Shown: positions 6,851-13,637 of the stretch, piece after piece
Numbering within the stretch: position 1 is the first letter of the stretch
Layout: the number at the start of each line of letters is the position of its first letter
Source of the DNA: a virus
DNA: 24,965 nt
Strand: one strand, 5' to 3'
Virus record (IMG/VR): IMGVR_UViG_3300017758_000129
Location: 1 to 24,965 of that record
Translations under genes and position numbers: made by a program
The notes under the pieces: model-generated
Databases searched by the model: none
What the model saw: only the letters and a program-made list of their open reading frames with translations
What the model was told of the DNA's origin: nothing

Positions 6851-9329
6851 CACTATGTTCTGAAGTTGGTGGCGTAAAGTTAGTTGTATATCTAGCAAAA
6901 CCTTTTGAATATCTGACGTCTTGAATGTATCCATTAAACCATTCACCTGTTGCCCCACCTGCAGAGGCAACCGTATCACCGATTGCAAAGTCTGTACCTG
7001 TGTATGTAGTTGTATCTGCCCAAGTTGCTCCAACAGCAGTTCCATTAACATATATTGACCATACACCGCTATTTCTTACAAGCGCAACATGTGACCAAGT
7101 TGTGTTAGATACTGTACCTGTTTGAATTCTGAAGGCACCTTTCCATAAAAATGGTCTACTCGAACCATCAATACCAAAATTAAATCCTGTGCTAGTACCT
7201 CTATTCATACTAAACAATGTTTGATAATTAGAATTGGCATTTGGATATACCCACATTTCTATGGTTGCATTACCAGATAAACCAATAGAATCACGTTGAT
7301 CCCAAGCAACATAATCGCCACTACCATCAAAGGCAATTGCAGATGATGTTGTAAATTTTCTTTGCGTATTACTTGCTGCTGCATTCCCAGTAGGGGTCAG
7401 AGCATGCCCACCTTGAGCATCCCATACACTGTTTGTGTTAGTGACTGTCTTAAAAATTGTATCGCCAAGAACAGTTAATGGAGCGGTCGGTGGAATAAAG
7501 TCTGCTGTATATACGCCATCTTCAGTAAACCTAACATCAGATATAAACGTTCCATCTTGGACTGCAGCAGCATTTGTTGCAGTTGCCCCTATTCCAAATC
7601 TATGAGTACCACCGCCACCGTTTCCTGAATTAGTTTCACTCCACATAGAAATTCCATTTACATAGAATTTATAAGTGCCTGAATGTCTAACCAATGCCCA
7701 ATGATTCCAATGATTCACTTTAAAGTAGTTTGCTGGACTTCCTGGGATCCCCCATTCAATACCATTAATATACACACCACCACCGTGCATTACATAGAGA
7801 CCATTAACACCACCACCACTATTCAGTGTTGCAAAAGTACCATCTGAAGCATTAGTACCATACCACCAACCTTCGAATGTCCAATCCTTTGTGTTATCCC
7901 ATGTAATAGCAGCAGTGTTTAAATTACTACTCCCACTGAAACGTACAGATCCACCATATACTGCTTTAGTATATGCCTTCGCCTGAACATACGGACCAAA
8001 CCTTGCAGTCGATGTGCTACTAACTGTTACAACATTATAATTACCAGAAGTGTCTATCACTGCCGCATGATTACAAAGCAATAAGTCAGTACCAGATATT
8101 GCTGTTAAAGGTGCTTCCGGAGGTGTAAATGCTGAAGTGTAAACCTCAGTTCCAATGACATATCTAAAATCTCTTATATATCCCGCCATTCCATAAGCAG
8201 TAAAATTTTGATCACTACCAATAGCGAAGTCAGTCTTGGCAGGTACATCATATGTGGTGCCTGCTTGTACAGCAGAAGTTCCTTCTAGAACACCATCAAT
8301 GTAAAGTTTTATTGTATTACTGCTGGTAGATCTTACAAGTGCCATGTGATACCACTGACCCACGACCATCGCCTTTGATCCTGATACTCGTGCTTGCCCG
8401 CCAATATAAAATCCTTGAGTATTCAAATTTGTATTCAAAAACATCATATCATTCGTGGCAGCACCAAAGTTTCTATTCTGTGAAGCGTTGCCTGCGTTTG
8501 CGGTATGATAGACCCACCATTCAACAGTCCAATTATATGTACCAGAAGTTGCCAGATTTGTTATAATTCGATCTGCTGATGCTGCAAATTTTGTACTGTA
8601 ACCGCCAGGATGATATGGAGTAAAGGCAGTTGACTTAACAGTACCAGTTTCAGTGATTGCATGATTATTAGTAGATGCATCGATTTGATTATCTGTACCT
8701 GCTGTATCCGCTTTTATCAATAGACTTGTTCTTTGACTGCCTTGGATACTAAATCCTAGAGTAAATGTATTTGTTGCCGAACCAAAATTGATACCATCAC
8801 TTGCTTTAAATGTCAATGAAGATGTACCGTCAAACCCTAATGCTGTTGCTGAATCTTCTGATCTTGGTGTGATAGTAAAGACGCTTGAATCTTGAGACAC
8901 AGTTGCCATCTTAAAGAAGTCACCACCAGAATCAGCGGACAATGTAAGTGTAGCATCAGCATTGTCAGAATCGGTTGCAGTTAGTGTAACAACTGTTGGC
9001 GTACCTTCAGTGGATAATTCTATTGTTCCGCTAGGACTGACTGTTACTGTTGGAGTTGCGTTAATCAGCGCAACATTGTACCACCCAGATCCATTAGAAA
9101 GATATAATCTATTGTTTGAAGTAACGTATCCCTGATCACCAGCAGATAAACTGGTTGTTGGCAATGCTCCGATAGAATCATAAACGGTTAATGCGGTTGC
9201 AGTTGCGATGGTTGTCACTTGTGATGAATCTAATCCTGTAGAAGAACCAGTATGAAGCAACGCTAAATTAGATGCATTCCCATTTTCGGTTGATCCAAGA
9301 AATTTGGATATGTCTCTAGATCTACTCAT
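6846..9329 (-). CDS. LamG-domain virion adhesin or tail-fibre-like protein (827 aa)
   Basis: This long protein is Gly/Ser/Thr/Asn-rich with no membrane segment. Residues 1-90 include DSIGALPTTSLSAGDQGYVT and YLSNGSGWYNVALIN, a module I associate with marine phage tail-fibre-like proteins. Residues about 90-195 form an Ig/cadherin-like beta module ending LTFKASDG. Three LamG/concanavalin-A-like lectin repeats follow at about 200-415, 415-615 and 640-820, each with a W-T/I-E-W/M-W-V strand, a WxHxALVR strand, an IYVDG/YVNG strand and a terminal G-Y-I-x-D-x-R strand. LamG folds bind sugars, so host surface binding or capsid decoration is inferred. It follows the tube-like gene in the transcript from the 9898 late promoter. 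Its 90-195 module is closely related to that of the right-edge protein. Exact virion location is unknown. Confidence 0.85.
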   Translation of the reverse strand: MSRSRDISKFLGSTENGNASNLALLHTGSSTGLDSSQVTTIATATALTVYDSIGALPTTSLSAGDQGYVTSNNRLYLSNGSGWYNVALINATPTVTVSPSGTIELSTEGTPTVVTLTATDSDNADATLTLSADSGGDFFKMATVSQDSSVFTITPRSEDSATALGFDGTSSLTFKASDGINFGSATNTFTLGFSIQGSQRTSLLIKADTAGTDNQIDASTNNHAITETGTVKSTAFTPYHPGGYSTKFAASADRIITNLATSGTYNWTVEWWVYHTANAGNASQNRNFGAATNDMMFLNTNLNTQGFYIGGQARVSGSKAMVVGQWYHMALVRSTSSNTIKLYIDGVLEGTSAVQAGTTYDVPAKTDFAIGSDQNFTAYGMAGYIRDFRYVIGTEVYTSAFTPPEAPLTAISGTDLLLCNHAAVIDTSGNYNVVTVSSTSTARFGPYVQAKAYTKAVYGGSVRFSGSSNLNTAAITWDNTKDWTFEGWWYGTNASDGTFATLNSGGGVNGLYVMHGGGVYINGIEWGIPGSPANYFKVNHWNHWALVRHSGTYKFYVNGISMWSETNSGNGGGGTHRFGIGATATNAAAVQDGTFISDVRFTEDGVYTADFIPPTAPLTVLGDTIFKTVTNTNSVWDAQGGHALTPTGNAAASNTQRKFTTSSAIAFDGSGDYVAWDQRDSIGLSGNATIEMWVYPNANSNYQTLFSMNRGTSTGFNFGIDGSSRPFLWKGAFRIQTGTVSNTTWSHVALVRNSGVWSIYVNGTAVGATWADTTTYTGTDFAIGDTVASAGGATGEWFNGYIQDVRYSKGFARYTTNFTPPTSEHSG
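8745..8945 (-). repeat. Diverged direct repeat, copy 1 (LamG gene module)
   Basis: This segment codes for the Ig-like module of the 827-aa LamG protein. It is closely similar to 24745-24965, including two identical 20-base runs (8851-8870 with 24849-24868, and 8911-8930 with 24909-24928), in the same orientation. Confidence 0.8.
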
Positions 9330-9334
9330 AATGT

Positions 9335-9892
9335 TTATGAACTCCCAACAGTAAATGAATTTGATATTGAACCTGTTGTAGAATTAACACCTAACAGTTC
9401 AAAATAACTGAATCTAAACGAAGCGGCAAAGGTAATGAAATCTTGTCCTGATGAAGTCGCTTCAAATGATATATCGCCAAGAGAAGTTGGCAAAGCATCA
9501 ACATACCGAACTTGCTTTGTTTGATTGTTGTGACTTGATAATATGGAAAGAGTGATATCTGAATTGGTATTTAAACCAGCACCACCTTTTAAATTATTAT
9601 TTCCATCCATATTGGTAACTTGAATTCTACGAATCCAGTTATACATTTCTTCATAACTATCCATATTCTCATCTAATAATACTGTAGCAGATAGTTCGTT
9701 AATTGTTAAAGATTCTCCTGGAAAGGGGATAGACTGCATCCGCCTAATTGGCATTTCTACTGCGGGCATCATCAACCCAGGATGTGTGAAGTTTTGTACA
9801 AAGAACTCCAAATTAGGATAGTTCTGCCTATCAATGGACAATTTAAAACTTGTCGGTTGTAGGTAATTTATGTTGTTTGTTAAGTTCGCCAT
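9335..9892 (-). CDS. gp19-like tail-tube-family virion protein of unknown position (185 aa)
   Basis: The product resembles the tail tube protein gp19 in layout: an early strand with FKLSIDRQNYPNLEFF, then P-x-x-x-M-P-A-V-E-M-P-I-R-R, then LTINELSATVLLDENMDSYEEMYNWI, and a C-terminal strand set ending FAASFRFSYFELLG. The same spacing is seen in gp19 of this window (VTINYPG, VVPFRGR, TIVNDTDFAVRNSLERWM, CTWSYQYYE). It is therefore probably a tube-fold protein, such as a tube initiator, terminator or minor tube/baseplate component; that role is inferred. It sits between the gp23 terminator and the LamG gene and has its own late promoter, whose start of transcription falls on its ATG. No ribosome site is seen. 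An alternative by position alone would be tail completion protein gp3. Confidence 0.8.
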   Translation of the reverse strand: MANLTNNINYLQPTSFKLSIDRQNYPNLEFFVQNFTHPGLMMPAVEMPIRRMQSIPFPGESLTINELSATVLLDENMDSYEEMYNWIRRIQVTNMDGNNNLKGGAGLNTNSDITLSILSSHNNQTKQVRYVDALPTSLGDISFEATSSGQDFITFAASFRFSYFELLGVNSTTGSISNSFTVGSS

Positions 9893-9905
9893 ACCGTTAT
9901 TTATA
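9892..9905 (-). promoter_or_regulatory. Late promoter of the tube-like and LamG genes
   Basis: The minus strand carries an exact TATAAATA (9905-9898) followed by ACGGT and then ATG. With the T4 layout (box at -13 to -6) the first transcribed base is 9892, the A of the start codon. It follows directly after the gp23 terminator, so it restarts transcription. Confidence 0.75.
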
Positions 9906-9918
9906 TGTTTTATACTTT

Positions 9919-9946
9919 AAAAAAAAGGGCGATCCGAAGATCGCCC
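9919..9946 (-). terminator. Strong intrinsic terminator after gp23
   Basis: On the minus strand GGGCGATC (9946-9939), loop TTCG (9938-9935) and GATCGCCC (9934-9927) form an eight-pair GC-rich hairpin with a stable UUCG-type tetraloop, followed by TTTTTTTT (9926-9919). It lies about 25 bases after the gp23 stop and should end most capsid transcripts. Confidence 0.93.
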
Positions 9947-9969
9947 CCATTTTATTGCGGTTTTTATAC

Positions 9970-11313
9970 TTATGAACCGAGGATATCGTCCACACGCATG
10001 ATGCGATAGTACTGGTTGGTCTTTGCAGTTGCAAGACCGTTTGCTGCTGATGCTCCAACGAATGGGTTTGAGACCATGCCGTAGCGAGTCTTGAAACCGA
10101 TTTTAGGTTGGAATGTCTGCTCACCTACTGCACGAACCATTGTTAATGGTACGTATGGGCAATAGAAGAGACCTGCGTCATATGGGTTTGTACCCTTATA
10201 ACCGACGTTGACATAGTCTGTAGTTGCATATGGGTCAATATAGACCTTTGTGCGACCGTTAAGTAGACCAGCAAAAGTGTTGCCTGTGTCATCAACGTTT
10301 AGGTTTGTTGACATTGCAGGAGCATAGTCAAGCATACCAGAAGCAGCAAGTGAAGATGCAACATCTGATGAACAGATGACGAAGTTACCTTTACCGCGAC
10401 GTGTTTCTTTAGCAATTGTGTTTGATTCACGCTCAATTTGCATGATCAGACCCTTGAACTTTTCTACTGACCAGCGACCGTCTGCATCTGTCTGAACATT
10501 GAAGATACCGTTGATTGCTGTGTTATCTGTAGCAGCACCGAGTTTCGCTTGTGAGTTAATTGTACGCACAACTTCACGGTTGATTTCTGCCATGATTTCA
10601 GTAGACAGAATGTTTGCTAGTTCTGTTTCTGCATCTAGACCATGAATTGCTTTAAGGTCTTGTGCTAGTTCTAGCGTGTATTCTGCTTTCAGCGCACGTG
10701 ACTTGGCAGTCACAGTTGCTTTTTCGATTGTGAAACCCATTTCTGCGAAAGATTCGCCACCGGAAACTCCGAGTGCTTCTGCTTCTGCAGTTGAGTACAG
10801 ATCAAGGTTAGCAAGTGGATCACCGAGTGAATCAGCAATTGTTGAATCGCCGTCACCGTCTAGTGCTGAACCCATACCTGATGGATCTGCTTGCATTCCT
10901 GCTGTGCCTGAATCGCCTGAGTAGTTAATGTTTGCTTCGTTTACAAGTGCTTCTGCGCCTGCTGAAGTGCCAGATTTTGTAGTCTGGAATGTTGACTTCA
11001 TTGCGAAGATCAATCCAGTTGGACCTGACATAGGTTGTACACCACAGATGTCGTATGCCATAAGGTTAGGCATTGCACGACGGACAAGAGCGATAAGAAC
11101 TGGATTCCAGTTACCTGCTACTCCGCCTGTTACTGTGGAAGTATCGTTGTTTTCGTTAAGCATACCTTCTTCACGAAGTGCAATTTCTTGGTTCTCAAGA
11201 ATTGCTGCTGTTACTGATTTACGATGGGTGTCTTGGATCTTACCTGCTGATTCTTCGTTCAGTACAGGTGCCCACTTTTCCATCAACTGGTCGTATGAGA
11301 CTGCATTAGTCAT
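9970..11313 (-). CDS. 23: Major capsid protein gp23
   Basis: This is the T4-type major capsid protein, an HK97-fold hexamer subunit. At 447 aa it is shorter than T4 gp23 (521), as in many marine relatives. Clear matches are ALVRRAMPNLMAYDICGVQPMSGPTG (near 75-100; T4 MVRRAIPNLIAFDICGVQPM), KAEYTLELAQDLKAIHGLDAE, AEINREVVRTI and the C-terminal GFKTRYGMVSNPFV. The first ~50 residues look like a propeptide removed by gp21, with Leu-x-Glu sites at residues 46-48 (LRE) and 52-54 (LNE). It has a GGAG ribosome site and sits 17 bases after gp22. No late box lies directly before it, so it is probably read from the promoter at 13312 and stopped by the terminator at 9919-9946. Identification is firm. 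Confidence 0.97.
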   Translation of the reverse strand: MTNAVSYDQLMEKWAPVLNEESAGKIQDTHRKSVTAAILENQEIALREEGMLNENNDTSTVTGGVAGNWNPVLIALVRRAMPNLMAYDICGVQPMSGPTGLIFAMKSTFQTTKSGTSAGAEALVNEANINYSGDSGTAGMQADPSGMGSALDGDGDSTIADSLGDPLANLDLYSTAEAEALGVSGGESFAEMGFTIEKATVTAKSRALKAEYTLELAQDLKAIHGLDAETELANILSTEIMAEINREVVRTINSQAKLGAATDNTAINGIFNVQTDADGRWSVEKFKGLIMQIERESNTIAKETRRGKGNFVICSSDVASSLAASGMLDYAPAMSTNLNVDDTGNTFAGLLNGRTKVYIDPYATTDYVNVGYKGTNPYDAGLFYCPYVPLTMVRAVGEQTFQPKIGFKTRYGMVSNPFVGASAANGLATAKTNQYYRIMRVDDILGS

Positions 11314-11330
11314 TTTATTGGACTCCTAAA

Positions 11331-12401
11331 TTATTTCTTGTTAGTTTTTTGGATTGCTGAGAGATACTGTGCCATTGATCCAGTCGCTTCTGAAATGGTA
11401 TCACCATCGTCAGACTCTTCTGTGATATCAGCGACATCAGCAGGTTTCTTTGTGAAGTAAGATTCTTTGACAGTTGCTACTTTATTTGAGAAAGTTGCTT
11501 CGTCTTCAAAATCTACATCTGCCACGAGATCTTTAAGTTTTTCAACTTGTGTTTCAGCAAGACCAGAAGCATTTTCACGGATGATTGCATCACGCTTATA
11601 TGTTTCAAGTTCTTCCATCATTGAAAGATTCTTAGCAATTGCTTCGTTAGAGGTTGCTTCTAATTCAGCAACTTCTTCTGCGAGTTGATCGACTAGGTCG
11701 ACTTTAGACTCAGGAACTTCGATATAAGATTCGGTGAATAGGTCTTTAAGGGAACCCATAAACTTCTCTGCAATTTCCGTACGCAGTCCTTGTTGTACTG
11801 CTACCTGATTGTCTTCCATCCACTGTTCGACAACGTAGTTAAGATAATTATCAACCTTTTCAACGAGGTCTGATTTAGTTGATTCAACTTCCTCAGCAAG
11901 TTCTTCGTTGTACTTAGTTTCTAACCGATCGATTTCTTCAGACAACTTTGAACGGATAGCAGTTTCAAAAATGATTCCTGCCTTACCTTTAAATTCGTCT
12001 GAAAGAGTTGCTTCTGATTCAACTAGAGCATTTAGATCATCTGAAAAATCTGCCTGATACTCAACCAGTTGTGGTTGATCATCTGACTCAATTCCTTCTG
12101 CATATGATTCTGGTTTCATCATGACATTGTAACTTGCTTGAAGGGTTTCTTTCTTCATTTCACCCATTCTTTTTACCATTGATGCCATAATTGCTGCCTT
12201 AGTCTTTGGCATTGGGTCTTGTGTTTGATTTTCAGATCCGCGACTTGGTGCATCACCAGTTGCATCACCTGCTTTATCTGCTGCGTCAACTGCTTGCGCA
12301 GTTGCATTTTTAGGATCGTGACCTGCTGCTTCCATAACTTCGTCTTCTGTTACTTCGTCATGGAGTTCAACGTCCTGATCTTCGATTTTAACATCAGTCA
12401 T
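11331..12401 (-). CDS. 22: Prohead core scaffold protein gp22
   Basis: gp22 forms the internal scaffold on which gp23 assembles and is then cut up by gp21. The 356-aa product (T4 269) is very acidic and almost all helical, with long coiled-coil stretches such as KLSEEIDRLETKYNEELAEEVEST and DQLAEEVAELEATSNEAIAK. An Ala/Asp-rich N-terminal part precedes PKTKAAIMASMVKRMGEMKK. The end, GSMAQYLSAIQKTNKK, resembles the conserved C-terminus of gp22 proteins that contacts the shell. The gene lies between the protease gp21 and the capsid gp23, the usual T4 order, with an AGGAG ribosome site in the 15-base gap after gp21. The call rests on composition, C-terminus and position. Confidence 0.9.
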   Translation of the reverse strand: MTDVKIEDQDVELHDEVTEDEVMEAAGHDPKNATAQAVDAADKAGDATGDAPSRGSENQTQDPMPKTKAAIMASMVKRMGEMKKETLQASYNVMMKPESYAEGIESDDQPQLVEYQADFSDDLNALVESEATLSDEFKGKAGIIFETAIRSKLSEEIDRLETKYNEELAEEVESTKSDLVEKVDNYLNYVVEQWMEDNQVAVQQGLRTEIAEKFMGSLKDLFTESYIEVPESKVDLVDQLAEEVAELEATSNEAIAKNLSMMEELETYKRDAIIRENASGLAETQVEKLKDLVADVDFEDEATFSNKVATVKESYFTKKPADVADITEESDDGDTISEATGSMAQYLSAIQKTNKK

Positions 12402-12416
12402 TTTAATGTGACTCCT

Positions 12417-13073
12417 TTAATTTGATTTAAGCAACGAGAGGAAATTTTTAAATTCACAAACCTGTGTCTCATAAAGATCGGTGCGAGATGCTTTTCTAAT
12501 TTCAGTCTCAATTTTTTCAATAGTTTGTGCCTCAATAATACCGTTGTTCCATACCCACTCTACACCTTCCATAACCCCATTAACGAATGCTGAGGGTGCA
12601 GATGGATCTTGTACGATGTCGATTGCGTTCAGCATGAAATCACCCTGAACCTCCATCACGCCATTATTGTTCTTCAAACTTCCCATACCACGAGTCGAAA
12701 CGCCTAATCCAACTCCACCATCAAGCAAACCTTTTACGATGTTGCCCATCGGTGTGTCCAATATAGTCGCCTTACCCACAACATCATTTCCCTCGAATAC
12801 GAGTTTTTCGATCTTGTGAGAAACCTTATCCAAGTTTACTGTAGGACCTTCAGGATGATTTAACTCACCAACTGCTCTTCCTTTTGAAACTTGTTCTGTC
12901 GTATATTTACCCAGTGCCTTTTCCATAGTTGCTTTTGGGTAAACACGACCATTTCTATTTTTAACGTTTGCCTGAGCGAACACGCCTTCGATAGCGTATT
13001 TCTTTTCGCCTTTTTCATTTGCTTCAGTGACGAATGATAAATCCTGCTCAGTGAATTCTGATATAAGTTTCAT
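12417..13073 (-). CDS. 21: Prohead maturation protease gp21
   Basis: gp21 is the serine protease inside the prohead that cuts scaffold, capsid and core proteins after Leu/Ile-x-Glu. The 218-aa product (T4 212) begins with the family pattern GVFAQANVKNRNGRVYPKATM (30-50). It has the proposed catalytic His in GELNHPEG (His73), Ser in GVSTRGMG (Ser126) and the acidic segment AIDIVQDPSAP (150-160). An Ile-Ile-Glu/Ala at 179-182 is a candidate self-cleavage site near the C-terminus. Its ATG overlaps the stop of the preceding 70-aa gene as ATGA. It is part of the late head operon that starts at the 13312 promoter. Identification is firm. Confidence 0.96.
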   Translation of the reverse strand: MKLISEFTEQDLSFVTEANEKGEKKYAIEGVFAQANVKNRNGRVYPKATMEKALGKYTTEQVSKGRAVGELNHPEGPTVNLDKVSHKIEKLVFEGNDVVGKATILDTPMGNIVKGLLDGGVGLGVSTRGMGSLKNNNGVMEVQGDFMLNAIDIVQDPSAPSAFVNGVMEGVEWVWNNGIIEAQTIEKIETEIRKASRTDLYETQVCEFKNFLSLLKSN

Positions 13074-13282
13074 TTGTTATATGCCTTTATAAATTCTTCT
13101 GCTGCTTTGATTGCTTCTTTTTCATTTCTGTAAGAATCTAATCTATCACCGTCTACATATGAAATGAACTGGTTCTTGTCTTTATAAACTTGAACCTGTA
13201 TCTTGCCAAATTTTTTATTGAAAACTTGTGTGCCAGAAGGTTTCCTTCCAGTCAATTCTCTAATTTGTGCAAACGTCTTCAT
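13070..13282 (-). CDS. Small basic protein of unknown function in the gp68 position (70 aa)
   Basis: A 70-residue basic protein whose visible parts include REL-TGRKPSGTQVFNKKFGKI, YVDGDRLDSYRNEKEA and a C-terminal helix EEFIKAYNK. In T4 the place between gp67 and gp21 is held by gp68, a small prohead core protein, but I see no convincing sequence match to gp68, so only the position suggests a head-core role. It is the first gene after an exact late promoter with an AAGGT ribosome site, and its stop overlaps the gp21 ATG. That arrangement indicates a real gene made late and coupled to the protease. It could also be a small DNA-binding or regulatory protein, given its basic charge. Confidence 0.75.
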   Translation of the reverse strand: MKTFAQIRELTGRKPSGTQVFNKKFGKIQVQVYKDKNQFISYVDGDRLDSYRNEKEAIKAAEEFIKAYNK

Positions 13283-13305
13283 TTATGTAACCTTTTTAAA
13301 TATAT

Positions 13306-13319
13306 TACCTTTATTTATA
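13306..13319 (-). promoter_or_regulatory. Late promoter of the 70-aa gene, gp21, gp22 and gp23
   Basis: The minus strand carries an exact TATAAATA (13319-13312) in the gap between gp67 and the 70-aa gene. The expected start of transcription is 13306, giving a 24-base leader with AAGGT before the ATG at 13282. No other late box lies between here and the gp23 terminator, so it probably drives capsid expression. Confidence 0.8.
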
Positions 13320-13325
13320 ATAATA

Positions 13326-13637
13326 TTATTCTTCAGGATCTAGAGGGAGTTCATCGTCGGTTTCGTCTTCGATTTCTTCTTCGCCCTCTTCAATGCCATC
13401 TTCTGCATCAAGGTCAAGTTCGAGTTGGTCAGTACCATCCTCATCCCCCAAGACGTCATCATCATCCTCCAAGTCTGCATCTTCTCCTCCATTATAAACC
13501 ATATCAGACATACGAATTTTTTCTTGTTCTAAGGCATCGCTCATCTTCATGTTCATAATCTCACCGAAGACTTTACCTGCCTTGTTGAAATCTTGATCCA
13601 TCGCTTGCTGAATCAAATCTTTTGTCAAATCACTCAC
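13326..13637 (-). CDS. 67: Prohead core protein gp67-like
   Basis: The product is about 103 aa. It has a helical N-terminal half (LTKDLIQQAMDQDFNKAGKV, then FGEIMNMKMSDALEQEKIRM) and an extremely acidic C-terminal half made almost only of Asp, Glu and Gly. T4 gp67 (80 aa, a core protein cut into internal peptides) has the same plan and lies in the same place, directly after gp20. An in-frame ATG exists at 13664, but I prefer the GTG at 13637: an AAGGAG stands six bases before it and the overlap with the gp20 stop shrinks to GTGAGTGA. Other in-frame starts have no such site. A late promoter follows its stop. The acidic tail resembles the gp20 C-terminus just upstream. Confidence 0.8.
   Translation of the reverse strand: MSDLTKDLIQQAMDQDFNKAGKVFGEIMNMKMSDALEQEKIRMSDMVYNGGEDADLEDDDDVLGDEDGTDQLELDLDAEDGIEEGEEEIEDETDDELPLDPEE

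Noticed and set aside
10676-11329. Long plus-strand frames opposite gp23
   Set aside because: They are antisense shadows of the codon pattern of gp23, with no promoter or ribosome site.
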